A stretch of DNA of 64,000 nucleotides. Source: Saprospiraceae bacterium (GTDB lineage: Bacteria; Bacteroidota; Bacteroidia; Chitinophagales; Saprospiraceae). The notes beneath the pieces are model-generated. The model worked only from the letters and a program-made list of their open reading frames with translations. It made no database searches and was not told the origin of the DNA. A program made the position numbers and the translations under genes. Of this stretch, positions 1 to 9,698 are shown piece after piece. Each line of letters begins with the position of its first letter. The first letter of the stretch is position 1. The stretch is taken from assembly GCA_016714765.1 (NCBI GenBank), contig JADKCF010000010.1, positions 62,001 to 126,000 of the forward strand, in the 5' to 3' direction.

Positions 1-285
1 ATATTTTTCTTTAAGGTAGGTGAGAGTATCTATCGTGTACGACGGAACTGGTAGGGTAAATTCGATATTGGAAGCTCTTATTTTTGAATTATCTCCGATG
101 GCCAACTGCACAAGATGGTATCTGTCTGCATCTTTGGCCAGAGAAGCTTTATTTTTCAATGGATTGTGAGGACTTACTACCATCCAGACTTGTTGTAGGT
201 CGGTGTACTCCACCATTTGATTGGCGATGATCATATGCCCGACATGTACAGGATTGAATGATCCAAAAAAAAGACCTATTTTCAT
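1..285 (-). CDS. nadD: Nicotinate-nucleotide adenylyltransferase NadD (C-terminal part outside window)
   Basis: Adenylates nicotinate mononucleotide to deamido-NAD in cytoplasmic NAD synthesis. The first 95 codons are present and the frame stays open to the window edge, so the 3' end is cut by the window. Seen directly: the start MKIGLFFGSFNPVH followed by GHM, which is the nucleotidyltransferase GxFxPxHxGH signature at residues 8-17, and a conserved-looking SPHNPLK segment near residue 38. The ATG at 285 places the beta-strand and signature at the usual distance. It lies 7 bases downstream of dnaN on the same strand, so the two are probably co-transcribed. Confidence 0.93.
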   Translation of the reverse strand, partial: MKIGLFFGSFNPVHVGHMIIANQMVEYTDLQQVWMVVSPHNPLKNKASLAKDADRYHLVQLAIGDNSKIRASNIEFTLPVPSYTIDTLTYLKEKY

Positions 286-292
286 TCTGATA

Positions 293-1405
293 TTAGTTGC
301 CCATCATCACAGGCATCACTAGCATCAGCAGTGTTTCGCCAGGTTCTTCTTCTATAGGTACGATCAATCCAGCTCTACTCGGAGTAGATAATTGTAATTT
401 GATTTCATCATTCTCGAGGACATTGAGCATCTCACCCAAAAACTTGGCATTGAAGCCGATTGTCATACTGTCTCCTGAAAAAGCACAATTTAACTGCTCT
501 GTCGCCTCATTGGAAAAATCAAGGTCCTGTGCAGATATCGTCATGCTTTTCTCTGACAGATTGAGTATGACCTGATTGGTGGATTTATTGGCATAGATGG
601 CTATCCTTCGAAGAGAACTAAGAAAATCTTTTCTATTGATTGTCGCTTCGTACGGGTTTTCTACAGGTATTACTGCATTGTATTCAGGATATTTTGCATC
701 GATAAGCCTGCAAACAATCTTCGTCCTGCCAAAATTAAAAAAGATATTCTGTTTGTTGAAGCTGATATTTACATCACATTCTTCTGATAAAGCATTTTTG
801 ACCAGGGTAAGACCTTTTTTCGGAACGATCAGAGATTTTGCAATATCGGTTTTAAGGTTGCCGACGGTGTACTTGACTAGTTTATGGGCATCAGTAGCGA
901 CAAAATGCAGTTTTGTGAAGTCTATCTGAATCAGGACTCCAGTCATTGCCAGCCTCAACTCATCGTTGCTTGTTGCAAAGATAGTATTGGTAATGCCTTT
1001 TTGAATTTTTTTAGAGTTGAGTGTAAGAGTCTCGACATCATCTTCTTCTGGAGGATTTGGAAAATCCTCGGCTGTGTCTCCTGATAATTTATAAACTCCA
1101 AAAGCAGAGAGTATTTTTACTCCGTTATTTTCATCCACTGTGATGGTCACCGGTTGTTCAGGAAGGGCTTTGATTGTATCCAGAAGGATTTTTGCCGGAA
1201 TGGCTATGATACCATCTTCATCCGCTGTGACATCCAACTTGGTGATTATCGTGGTTTCCAGATTGGTCGATGTGATGGTCAACACATTGTCACTGACTTC
1301 AAACATATAATCTTCCATAATAGGAAGTACCGGATTGGCACTGATGGCTCCGGACGCAATATTCAATTGTTTTAATAACTCGGATGAGGAAACTTCAAAT
1401 CTCAT
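293..1405 (-). CDS. dnaN: DNA polymerase III beta sliding clamp
   Basis: Ring-shaped processivity factor that tethers the replicative polymerase to DNA. At 370 residues it has the family length, enough for three similar domains of about 120 residues each. The N-terminus (MRFEVSSSELLKQL) and the C-terminal pattern of a hydrophobic MLVMPVMM tail are typical of the clamp. Intact, with no frameshift. nadD follows after 7 bases. dnaN is not next to dnaA here, which is common in Bacteroidota. A TAnnTTTG promoter element lies about 90 bases upstream. Confidence 0.97.
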   Translation of the reverse strand: MRFEVSSSELLKQLNIASGAISANPVLPIMEDYMFEVSDNVLTITSTNLETTIITKLDVTADEDGIIAIPAKILLDTIKALPEQPVTITVDENNGVKILSAFGVYKLSGDTAEDFPNPPEEDDVETLTLNSKKIQKGITNTIFATSNDELRLAMTGVLIQIDFTKLHFVATDAHKLVKYTVGNLKTDIAKSLIVPKKGLTLVKNALSEECDVNISFNKQNIFFNFGRTKIVCRLIDAKYPEYNAVIPVENPYEATINRKDFLSSLRRIAIYANKSTNQVILNLSEKSMTISAQDLDFSNEATEQLNCAFSGDSMTIGFNAKFLGEMLNVLENDEIKLQLSTPSRAGLIVPIEEEPGETLLMLVMPVMMGN

Positions 1406-1491
1406 TTATAAACCTTTTTAGTTCTTACAATTTATCTCCGAATGGACGGAAGTGACGATTGCTAAATAATTAATCAAAAAAAACTGTGCCA

Positions 1492-1499
1492 CAAAAATA
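1492..1499 (-). promoter_or_regulatory. Bacteroidota-type -7 element upstream of dnaN
   Basis: Read on the minus strand the sequence is TATTTTTG, a match to the Bacteroidota -7 consensus TAnnTTTG, about 87 bases upstream of the dnaN start. I see no matching TTTG -33 element, so this is a half-match only. Confidence 0.4.
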
Positions 1500-1638
1500 A
1501 TGCATATTATCATATTTCCTAACATAAGCCTGATATTGAATTAATTAAAAATATCTCTAAGGAGAAATTTGGTCTATTAAGATGTGCATCGGGTGATTAT
1601 AGTCTGTGATTTAAGCACTTTTATGAAAAGAAAGAGTG

Positions 1639-1646
1639 TATTTTTG
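1639..1646 (+). promoter_or_regulatory. -7 element for the M16-like gene; decides its start
   Basis: TATTTTTG matches TAnnTTTG. It lies inside the first codons of the longest possible reading frame (from 1636), so transcription would begin downstream of that ATG. This favours the ATG at 1666 as the real start. No clear -33 element is visible. Confidence 0.5.
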
Positions 1647-1665
1647 CCGGAAGAATATTAATAAT

Positions 1666-2940
1666 ATGATCAACAGAAAGATAGGGCCGGGTTCTCACAG
1701 GATAGAAAGCTTGTTTATTCCTGAAATGGAAATATATACCCTTGAAAATGGTGTGAAAGTATGTGAGGTCAATCTGGGCAGTCAGGATGTGATCAAAATA
1801 GAGGTGGTGCATCTAGCCGGCAGAGTAGTCGAAGAGTGTCCGCTCACTGCACGGGCTGTGTCGTCTCTCATTAAAGATGGATGTGGCCACAAAACCTCGG
1901 CTCAGATAGCTGAAGAAATTGACTATTTTGGGTCCAGTATAAAAACCGGCTCTAATATGGATTTTTCATACAGCACGGTGTATAGTCTGACCAAATATGG
2001 TGAGAACATCATTCCCTTGCTGCATGATATGTACTATCAGCCCGTTTTCCCGGAGGAGGAAATACAGAAATTTAAACACCTTAATATCCAGAAACTCAAA
2101 GAAGAATTGTCGAAAAATGAAGTCATTACCTACAGGCATATTACAGAAGAAATATTTGGAAAAAATCATGCATACGGATACAATAGCCAGGAGGAGGATT
2201 ACATAAATCTGAATTATGACAATATATATTCTCATTACATAAACCACTATGGCAGCGACAACTGTTACATATTTGTAAGTGGTAAAATAAATGACCGCAT
2301 CCGTTACCTCATAAGTGAGTATTTCGGAACAGTAAGGAAGCCTGCTAAACAACATAGATATGAACCTTGTACCCAGCCAGTGACCGGTAAGAAAATAAGG
2401 CTTACCAGTAAAAACGAACATCAAAGCGCTATCAAAACCGGAAGAAAACTCTTCGACAAAAATCATCCTGACAATGCTGCCTTTTTTGTAATGAATACCA
2501 TCCTGGGTGGATATTTCGGATCCAGATTGATGACCAGAATCAGAGAAGAACTGGGATATACCTATGACATCGATAGTAGTATAGATCAGATGCTATATGA
2601 TGGCTGCTTTTACATAAGCACTGAAGCAGCTTCAGAATATGTAGAACCTATATTAAAAGAAACTTATCACCAAATGCACCTGCTCAAAGATGAAAAAGTG
2701 CAAGAAACAGAAATCAGCATGGTAAAAAACTATCTGATGGGAAATTTTATGAATATGCTGGATGGCCCAATGAACGTAGCATCATTTGCCAAATCCATGA
2801 TATTGACCAACAAACATCCAAAAGAGTTTCAGGAATTTGTTGGCCAGATGCTAGAAACGGGTGCAGAACAAATCATGGATGTCGCCCAAAGGTATCTCAA
2901 TATTGAAAAATTCACAGAAGTGGTAGTGGAGCCACAATAA
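1666..2940 (+). CDS. M16 (insulinase/processing peptidase) family protein without the HxxEH zinc motif
   Basis: M16 peptidases come as clamshell halves of about 420 residues. This 424-residue protein has the fold's typical segments: an ENGVKV start, a GCGHKT/AEEID region, and late in the protein GGYFGSRLMTRIREELGYTYDI, the conserved second-domain motif quoted here in part. At the place where an active member carries HxxEH (after VVHLAGRV, around residues 48-65) the sequence reads TARAVSSLIKDG with no histidine pair. It is therefore probably the non-catalytic partner of a two-subunit processing protease. No active partner lies in this window. The start at 1666 is chosen over 1636 because of the promoter element between them. 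No signal peptide is seen. Confidence 0.85.
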   Translation: MINRKIGPGSHRIESLFIPEMEIYTLENGVKVCEVNLGSQDVIKIEVVHLAGRVVEECPLTARAVSSLIKDGCGHKTSAQIAEEIDYFGSSIKTGSNMDFSYSTVYSLTKYGENIIPLLHDMYYQPVFPEEEIQKFKHLNIQKLKEELSKNEVITYRHITEEIFGKNHAYGYNSQEEDYINLNYDNIYSHYINHYGSDNCYIFVSGKINDRIRYLISEYFGTVRKPAKQHRYEPCTQPVTGKKIRLTSKNEHQSAIKTGRKLFDKNHPDNAAFFVMNTILGGYFGSRLMTRIREELGYTYDIDSSIDQMLYDGCFYISTEAASEYVEPILKETYHQMHLLKDEKVQETEISMVKNYLMGNFMNMLDGPMNVASFAKSMILTNKHPKEFQEFVGQMLETGAEQIMDVAQRYLNIEKFTEVVVEPQ

Positions 2941-3061
2941 AGGACCACAAATTATCGATTTTTATTTTTGGAGAAGGTCGAATATTTCATGCAATTGATT
3001 AAAAAGCAAATAATTATATAATCCTTTGCCCAAAAAGCTGTTTTATTGTGAGTAAATTGTT

Positions 3062-3069
3062 TATTTTTG
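3062..3069 (+). promoter_or_regulatory. -7 element of the mre operon promoter
   Basis: TATTTTTG matches TAnnTTTG and sits about 60 bases before the mreB ATG, in the 189-base gap after the M16-like gene. No well-spaced -33 element is seen. The rest of that gap holds nothing I recognise. Confidence 0.5.
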
Positions 3070-3129
3070 CAGCGCTCAAAGAGTCTTCAGCTTTTTGATT
3101 TCAAAATTATAATATAACTCTTTATAAAA

Positions 3130-4161
3130 ATGAGGTTTTTTAACTTTTTTACACAGGAACTGGCTGTAGATTTAGGAACTGCCAATACCCTGATTATTCA
3201 AAATGACAAAGTAGTAGTGGACGAGCCTTCTATCGTCGCCATCAACCGAAATACAGGTGAAGTAATAGCCGTTGGTAATAAAGCTATGCAAATGCATGAA
3301 AAAACCCACGACAATATCAAAACCATCAGGCCATTGAAAGATGGGGTGATAGCAGATTTTCAGGCAGCAGAGGCATTGATACAGGGCCTTATCAATATGA
3401 TTGGGGAAAAAAGAAGATTTTTCACCCACTTAAAAATGGTCATCTGTATACCTTCAGGAATCACAGAAGTGGAGAAAAGAGCTGTTTTTGACTCCGCTGA
3501 CCACGTAGACTCTAAAGAAACATATCTGATCCATGAGCCTATGGCTGCCGCTTTAGGCATAGGCCTGGACGTAGAAGAGCCCATCGGAAACATGGTCATC
3601 GATATAGGAGGAGGTACCACAGAGATTGCTGTGATTGCACTTTCCGGTATAGTCACAGATCAGTCTATCAGAATAGCCGGCGACGAATTTACCAATGATA
3701 TCATCGACTACATGAAACGTAAACACAATATTCTTATTGGTGAACGTACAGCTGAACAAATAAAAATAAATGTAGGAGCTGCTATTCCTGACCTGGCAGA
3801 TCCACCTCCGAAATATGCCGTTAATGGACGGGATATGCTCACTGGTATACCTAAACAGATCTTTACCAACCATACAGAGGTGGCAGAAGCCCTGGACAAA
3901 TCTATTGCAAAAATAGAGGAAGCAGTACTGAAAGCACTCGAAGATACCCCGCCAGAATTATCATCAGATATCTACAAAACCGGAATATATCTCACCGGGG
4001 GTGGTGCCTTATTAAGAGGGTTGGACAGAAGGATGGCAGCCAAAACTAAACTAAAAGTACACATTGCCGACGATCCATTGCGTGCTGTGGTGAGAGGGAC
4101 TGGTTTAGCATTAAAAAATTCACACAGGTATTCTTTCCTGATGGATAGAAAAAGTATTTGA
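3130..4161 (+). CDS. mreB: Rod shape-determining actin homologue MreB
   Basis: Cytoskeletal ATPase that forms membrane-associated filaments and guides lateral wall synthesis by the elongasome. At 343 residues it has the usual length. Seen: phosphate-1 loop DLGTANT at residues 14-20, phosphate-2 loop VIDIGGGTTE near residue 156, and the adenosine loop LTGGGALLRG near residue 290. The N-terminus MRFFNFF is hydrophobic, as expected for a membrane-touching segment. First gene of mreB-mreC-mreD-mrdA, all on the plus strand with gaps or overlaps under 20 bases. Confidence 0.98.
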   Translation: MRFFNFFTQELAVDLGTANTLIIQNDKVVVDEPSIVAINRNTGEVIAVGNKAMQMHEKTHDNIKTIRPLKDGVIADFQAAEALIQGLINMIGEKRRFFTHLKMVICIPSGITEVEKRAVFDSADHVDSKETYLIHEPMAAALGIGLDVEEPIGNMVIDIGGGTTEIAVIALSGIVTDQSIRIAGDEFTNDIIDYMKRKHNILIGERTAEQIKINVGAAIPDLADPPPKYAVNGRDMLTGIPKQIFTNHTEVAEALDKSIAKIEEAVLKALEDTPPELSSDIYKTGIYLTGGGALLRGLDRRMAAKTKLKVHIADDPLRAVVRGTGLALKNSHRYSFLMDRKSI

Positions 4162-4179
4162 CCTTAATCAGACAATTGG

Positions 4180-5004
4180 ATGTACAATGTCATTCAGCTT
4201 TTTGTAAAATATGGTGGCCACATCTTATTTGTGATTTTAGAGATTATTTGTTTCTCTCTCATCATCAATTATAACAAGGCCCAAAAAGACATTTTTCTGA
4301 ATTCATCCAATGTACTGGCGGCTAAAGTAGCTGAACAAGAGAGTAAAATTCTTCATTTTACAACCCTCAGTCTACAGAATGACAGTTTGATGCGTGAAAA
4401 CTCCACGCTGATCGAAAATCTAATTGCGATAGAATATTCGTCTGAAATAATTCCGGGTGCTGATAGTCTTTATACCAGATACAGCCTCATTCCTGCCAGC
4501 ATATGTAATAGTACTGTACACCTTAGAAATAATCATTTTACGCTTTGCAAAGGGAGCAGAGAAGGTATAAAGCCTGAAATGGGTGTCATTTCATCTCACA
4601 AAGGTTTGGTAGGAATAGTCCGTAATGTGTCAGATAATTTTGCGCATGTAATGTCCATTTTACATAGTCAGACAAGAATAAGTTGTGCTATTAAAAGCAG
4701 ACAGGGCCACGGCAGCCTCGTGTGGCGGGATATGGATCCATTGCGAATGACACTCGAAGCTATACCAAAACATGAAAAAATAGCCATAGGAGATACGGTC
4801 ATCACCAGTGGGTACTCCACTTTGTTTCCACGAGGTATACAAGTAGGTAAAATAGAAAAATTCAGTGTCAAACCGGGTAATAATTCTTACGATATCACTG
4901 TAAGACTTTTCAATGATCTGACAAATATAAAGTATGCATATGTCATTCAAAACCGGTTCGGTGATGAACAGACCAAACTGGAAAAGGAGGTAGACAATGA
5001 ATAA
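4180..5004 (+). CDS. mreC: Rod shape-determining protein MreC
   Basis: Bitopic inner-membrane scaffold of the elongasome that links MreB to PBP2. 274 residues: one N-terminal membrane segment (about residues 13-30), a likely coiled coil (about 40-80), then the periplasmic beta-rich MreC domain with a recognisable VGIVRNVSDNFAHV stretch and ITSGYSTLFPRGI motif. It starts 18 bases after mreB and overlaps mreD by 8 bases, which suggests translational coupling. Confidence 0.95.
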   Translation: MYNVIQLFVKYGGHILFVILEIICFSLIINYNKAQKDIFLNSSNVLAAKVAEQESKILHFTTLSLQNDSLMRENSTLIENLIAIEYSSEIIPGADSLYTRYSLIPASICNSTVHLRNNHFTLCKGSREGIKPEMGVISSHKGLVGIVRNVSDNFAHVMSILHSQTRISCAIKSRQGHGSLVWRDMDPLRMTLEAIPKHEKIAIGDTVITSGYSTLFPRGIQVGKIEKFSVKPGNNSYDITVRLFNDLTNIKYAYVIQNRFGDEQTKLEKEVDNE

Positions 5005-5518
5005 TACTATAACCACCAATGTAATAAGATATATATTGCTTTTTTTAGCGCAGGTGCTGATTTTTAAACAGATTACTTTTTCATTGGGAGGTATTGCTTA
5101 CATACATTTTATCATTTACCCTTTGGCCATACTCCTCATGCCGGTAAAGACACCAAAAGCTGTTTTATTACTGTCCGCATTCATTATGGGTTTGAGCTTG
5201 GATATGTTTTACGATTCTGTGGGTATACATGCTGCGTCTCTTGTATTTACTGCTTATATCAGAAATATTATCATAGCTTTTCTCGAGCCATTCGACAGTT
5301 ATAATACTGATGATGTGCCCAATATTAAAACATTTGGTCTTGGATGGTTTATCTCTTACATTAGCATTTGTTTACTTATTCATATTTTTGTTTACTTCAG
5401 CATTGATGCATTTTCATACGTTTATTTTTTCGAAATATTTCTTAACACCATATTTAGCTTTATTGTATCTTTTTTGGTTATACTGATTACACAGTTTATA
5501 TTCAGAACCAAATACTAA
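4997..5518 (+). CDS. mreD: Rod shape-determining protein MreD
   Basis: Small polytopic membrane protein of the elongasome. 173 residues, almost entirely hydrophobic, with about five predicted membrane segments. The sequence itself is poorly conserved, so the call leans on size, topology and position between mreC (8-base overlap) and mrdA (6-base gap). A conserved-looking GLSLDMFYDSVGIHA segment matches what is usual in MreD. Confidence 0.9.
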   Translation: MNNTITTNVIRYILLFLAQVLIFKQITFSLGGIAYIHFIIYPLAILLMPVKTPKAVLLLSAFIMGLSLDMFYDSVGIHAASLVFTAYIRNIIIAFLEPFDSYNTDDVPNIKTFGLGWFISYISICLLIHIFVYFSIDAFSYVYFFEIFLNTIFSFIVSFLVILITQFIFRTKY

Positions 5519-5524
5519 GACCTC

Positions 5525-7396
5525 ATGAGAAACCTTTCAGATAGAAAATACAGCTTATACTATACTGTCGGCATTGTATCCCTGGTTTTAATATTTCAGG
5601 CAGCTCATTTACAATTATTTTCTTCCAAATATAAGGAACAAGCCCAAAAAACAACACTGGAAAAAAGCCTTATCTACCCATCCCGTGGCCTAATACTTGA
5701 TAGAAATGGAAAAACCATGGTGTATAACAAACCTATTTATGTCATCAATGCCGTGTACAGAAAAATAGATCCCAAAATGGATACTACTTTATTTTGTTCG
5801 CTGTTGGGTATTGACAAGGAGACATTTATTACAAATCTCAATAAGGACTGGAAAAGCCCTCAGTTTCATAAATCTATTCCATTCGTCTTTCTTTCAAAAA
5901 TAAGTCCCGAGCAGTTTGCTGTATTTCAGGAGCACTTGTACAAATTTCCCGGTTTTTATCCCGTACAGCGCAGTATAAGGGGTTATCCTCATACCAATGC
6001 GGCACATGTTCTTGGCTACTTGGGTGAAGTAGACCAAAAAATCATTGACAACTCAGGTGGAGTCTATATTCCGGGAGATTTTATTGGTAAAACTGGTCTT
6101 GAGATCGCTTATGAAAAAGAACTCAGTGGTGGCAAAGGTATCAATTATATCCTCAAAGATAATCTTGGAAGACAAGTCGGTTCTTACGACAACGGTAGAC
6201 TGGATAGTATGGCTATACCGGGTGAAGACATGAAAATAAGCATCGATCTGGATCTGCAAGCTTATGCAGATAGCCTGATGATGAATAAAAGAGGAGGATT
6301 GGTTGCTATTGAACCCTCTACAGGAGAGATATTGGCCATGGTTAGTGCACCATCTTATGACCCCAATATTCTAAGTCTGGACGAAAACCGAAGTTCGGCG
6401 ATGGTCCAATTACTACAAGATACCATCAACAGACCACTAAACAATAGAGCTGTTACCAATAAATATCCCCCTGGTTCGATTTTTAAACCTATCCTGTCAC
6501 TCATTGCTCTGCAAAAAGGGGTGACCTGGCAGCAGCGTTCTATGAGTTGTTTCGGAGGATTTAGACTCAGTGCCACCAAAAAGATGGGATGTCATAGCCA
6601 TGCGCACATCAACAATATATCTGAAGCGATCCAGCATTCCTGCAATACTTACTATCTTCAGATTACCAAGGATTTTCTGGATCATTACAGTAGCAAAACT
6701 CCAGGCAGAGGCCTGGACACATTGGTTTCTTATCTCAGAGATTTTGGTCTCGGGGACAAACTTGGACTGGATTATAGCTATGAAGGAAGGGGTTATATCC
6801 CGGATTCCAGGTTTTATGACAGAGTTTATCGTAAAGAAGCGGGTGGCTGGAGATCTATGTGGGTACTTTCTCTTGGTATAGGACAAGGAGAGATGGAACT
6901 GACCACTATACAAATGGCCAATCTGGCTGCCATCCTGGCCAATCGGGGTTATTTTATCACCCCACATTTTATAAAAAACTACATCTCAGGCAAGTCACTG
7001 CCTAGATTATACACAGAAAAGAAAAAAGTAAGGATAGATGCAAAATATTTTCCTCCTGTCATAGACGGACTGGAAGCAGTAGTCACCGGTGGTACTGCTC
7101 GGGTAGCCTATGTAGAAGGATTAGATATTTGTGGAAAGACGGGTACATCCCAAAATCCACATGGAAAGGATCACTCCGTATTTTTCGGTTTTGCCCCTAA
7201 AAACAATCCCAAAATAGCTGTAGCTGTATTTGTCGAAAACGCCGGATGGGGCGGTGATTGGGCTGCACCGATTTCCAGTTTATTGATAGAAAAATATCTT
7301 AATAAAAACATTCATCCTTCGAGAAAATATCTTCAGGATAAAATGTTTAAAGGACTGATAAATGTTACTCCAACGGCATCGGTAACGGCACAATAA
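5525..7396 (+). CDS. mrdA: Penicillin-binding protein 2 (elongation-specific transpeptidase)
   Basis: Class B PBP that cross-links peptidoglycan during cell elongation. 623 residues. An N-terminal membrane anchor lies at about residues 12-30, then the dimerisation domain beginning SRGLILDRNGK near residue 53, then the transpeptidase domain from about 250. Catalytic motifs seen: SIFK (SxxK, Ser near 318) after PPG, SCN (SxN) near 370, and KTGTSQ near 537. It closes the mre operon. The usual next gene, rodA/mrdB, is absent; glgB follows after a 110-base gap instead. Confidence 0.96.
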   Translation: MRNLSDRKYSLYYTVGIVSLVLIFQAAHLQLFSSKYKEQAQKTTLEKSLIYPSRGLILDRNGKTMVYNKPIYVINAVYRKIDPKMDTTLFCSLLGIDKETFITNLNKDWKSPQFHKSIPFVFLSKISPEQFAVFQEHLYKFPGFYPVQRSIRGYPHTNAAHVLGYLGEVDQKIIDNSGGVYIPGDFIGKTGLEIAYEKELSGGKGINYILKDNLGRQVGSYDNGRLDSMAIPGEDMKISIDLDLQAYADSLMMNKRGGLVAIEPSTGEILAMVSAPSYDPNILSLDENRSSAMVQLLQDTINRPLNNRAVTNKYPPGSIFKPILSLIALQKGVTWQQRSMSCFGGFRLSATKKMGCHSHAHINNISEAIQHSCNTYYLQITKDFLDHYSSKTPGRGLDTLVSYLRDFGLGDKLGLDYSYEGRGYIPDSRFYDRVYRKEAGGWRSMWVLSLGIGQGEMELTTIQMANLAAILANRGYFITPHFIKNYISGKSLPRLYTEKKKVRIDAKYFPPVIDGLEAVVTGGTARVAYVEGLDICGKTGTSQNPHGKDHSVFFGFAPKNNPKIAVAVFVENAGWGGDWAAPISSLLIEKYLNKNIHPSRKYLQDKMFKGLINVTPTASVTAQ

Positions 7397-7506
7397 TATG
7401 CATCAGTAAATATAAGCTATGTGGTTTATGGTGTGATGATTACATTTTCGATCAGGATTCAAATTAATTTCTCAACTTACTGTATATTGCCACCAAATAA
7501 CAAAAT

Positions 7507-9483
7507 ATGGATTCGTCTAATGTCTTAGTCCATTCAATTTTTACAGATTTCGATATTTCCTTGTTCAAAACAGGTAAGCATTACCACCTCTACAATAAAA
7601 TGGGCTCTCACCCTATGACTATTGATGGTGTTAATGGGTGTTATTTTGCCGTCTATGCCCCCAATGCAGAAAAATTATGTGTAGTGGGAGATTTTAACCA
7701 ATGGAACGGCGAACATTATATGCTATACTCCCGATGGGATAAGTCAGGTATATGGGAAGGTTTTATACCGGGAGTTAGCCATGGTATGATTTACAAGTAT
7801 AAAATTTTTCCTTATAACTATGGACGGATAAGAATGAAAGCAGATCCTTATGCCAAAAAAGCTGAAAAACCACCTCTTTCAGGGTCTGTTGTATGGGACT
7901 TGCAGTATCAGTGGAAAGATGAGGAGTGGATGAAGCAGAGACCCATAAAAAACGCTCATGATCAGCCTCACTCGGTATATGAAATGCATTTTGGTTCATG
8001 GATGAGAAAAGCTGATGAAAACAGGTCTCTAACCTATCAGGAAATGGCGGATGAACTGATCCCATATCTACAACATATGGAATACACACATGTAGAATTC
8101 CTACCACTTTCTGAGCATCCTTATGAACCCTCATGGGGCTATCAGGTGACAGGGTATTTTGCAGCAACCAGTCGTTTTGGTAATCCTGAAGAGTTGATGA
8201 ATCTCATTGACAGACTACACCAGGCAGGTATTGGTGTGCTGATGGACTGGGTACCCGCACACTTCCCTTCAGACGATTTTTCTTTGGCCACATTTGACGG
8301 ATCCTGTGTCTACGAGCATCCTGATAAGCGCAAGGGATTTCATCCGGACTGGAACACACTGATTTTTAATTTTGGGCGACCCGAAGTAAGAAGTTTCCTT
8401 ATATCTAATGCATTTTTCTGGCTCGAACAGTTTCATATAGATGGATTAAGGGTAGATGCCGTATCATCTATCGCTTATCTAGATTACTCCCGCAAAGATG
8501 GAGAATGGGAACCTAATCAATATGGAGGAAGAGAAAATCTTGAAGCCATAACTTTTCTACAGGAGTTCAATACTGCAGTTTATGGCGCTTTTCCGGGAAT
8601 ACAGACCATAGCAGAAGAATCCACCTCATACCCGATGGTATCCAGGCCGGTGCATCAGGGAGGACTGGGATTCGGTATGAAATGGATGATGGGATGGATG
8701 CATGATTCCATTGATTTTTTCAAAAGAGAATTTATCTACCGCAAGTTTCATCAAAATGATATCACTTTTAGTATCATGTATGCCTTCTCAGAAAATTTTA
8801 TGCTGGCATTATCTCATGATGAAGTAGTACACGGTAAAGCTTCTATGATAGGCAAAATGGCTGGTGATGAGTGGCAAAAATTTGCTAACCTCAGAGCATT
8901 TTATGCGTATATGTTTACACACCCGGGTACAAAACTCCTTTTTATGGGTAATGATCTTGCTCCCTACAAAGAATGGAACTTTACCTCACAGCTGGAATGG
9001 GAATTACTCCAATATCCATCGCATTTCGGACTTAATAATACTGTCAAGGCTCTTAATCACTTATACAAAACTGAAAAATCACTATATCATTACAACTTTA
9101 GCTATGAAGGTTTTGAATGGATAGATGCAGGTGACCGGATAAATTCGATCCTCATTTTTCAAAGAAAATCAGATGAACTAAATGATGTATTGATGGTGGT
9201 TTGTAATTTTAATTTTACTCCTCATACAGACTACAAAATAGGATTGCACGCCAAAGAATCCTGGGAACTGATCTTTAACACGGACGATAGACAATTTTGG
9301 GGAAGTGGGTATAACCTCCGGCAGAAAAGCAAAACGATACGCAAAGCATGGAACGGCAGAAAGCATATGCTGGAAATAGATATACCGCCTCTCTCTGTGA
9401 CTATTTACAAACTAAAATCATCCATACCAGACACTCCAAAACCTGTCAAAAACATAAAAAACAGGAAAACCAATAAAAATTAA
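7507..9483 (+). CDS. glgB: 1,4-alpha-glucan branching enzyme
   Basis: Introduces alpha-1,6 branches into glycogen; GH13 family. 658 residues. N-terminal CBM48-like beta-sandwich (VVGDFNQWNG near residue 60), then the (beta/alpha)8 barrel. The catalytic residues are visible: the nucleophile Asp in GLRVDAVSS near 317, the acid Glu in IAEEST near 370, and the transition-state Asp in LSHDEVVHG near 437. The last 25 residues are basic and low complexity (KNIKNRKTNKN). No other glg gene is in the window, so glycogen synthase must lie elsewhere if the pathway is complete. Confidence 0.95.
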   Translation: MDSSNVLVHSIFTDFDISLFKTGKHYHLYNKMGSHPMTIDGVNGCYFAVYAPNAEKLCVVGDFNQWNGEHYMLYSRWDKSGIWEGFIPGVSHGMIYKYKIFPYNYGRIRMKADPYAKKAEKPPLSGSVVWDLQYQWKDEEWMKQRPIKNAHDQPHSVYEMHFGSWMRKADENRSLTYQEMADELIPYLQHMEYTHVEFLPLSEHPYEPSWGYQVTGYFAATSRFGNPEELMNLIDRLHQAGIGVLMDWVPAHFPSDDFSLATFDGSCVYEHPDKRKGFHPDWNTLIFNFGRPEVRSFLISNAFFWLEQFHIDGLRVDAVSSIAYLDYSRKDGEWEPNQYGGRENLEAITFLQEFNTAVYGAFPGIQTIAEESTSYPMVSRPVHQGGLGFGMKWMMGWMHDSIDFFKREFIYRKFHQNDITFSIMYAFSENFMLALSHDEVVHGKASMIGKMAGDEWQKFANLRAFYAYMFTHPGTKLLFMGNDLAPYKEWNFTSQLEWELLQYPSHFGLNNTVKALNHLYKTEKSLYHYNFSYEGFEWIDAGDRINSILIFQRKSDELNDVLMVVCNFNFTPHTDYKIGLHAKESWELIFNTDDRQFWGSGYNLRQKSKTIRKAWNGRKHMLEIDIPPLSVTIYKLKSSIPDTPKPVKNIKNRKTNKN

Positions 9484-9637
9484 GCCGCCACCTATCTTAA
9501 TGAACATAATATTTAAATTAAAAGCACAGTTTTTTATATTATTCTGTAGATAAAAAAATCAACAAATTAATATTTTGTTTTACTTATGGTTTTTTATCAA
9601 ATTGCAAATTTTGTTTTGTTAATTTTAAGTTAACAAC

Positions 9638-9669
9638 TTGTCTTGATGTGACATTATGCCCTACCTTTG
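9638..9669 (+). promoter_or_regulatory. Promoter of the 57-residue protein
   Basis: -7 element TACCTTTG at 9662-9669 matches TAnnTTTG. A TTG at 9638-9640 lies 21 bases upstream of it, within the usual -33 spacing, and a second TTG follows at 9643. The ATG is about 30 bases downstream. The 150 bases between glgB and this promoter are AT-rich and hold no other feature I can name. Confidence 0.6.
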
Positions 9670-9698
9670 CGTTTAAATTTAAACAAGTTAATCAAAGT

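Noticed and set aside
1621..1812. 63-codon minus-strand frame overlapping the M16 gene start
   Set aside because: Lies antisense to a well-supported coding sequence and has no family features.
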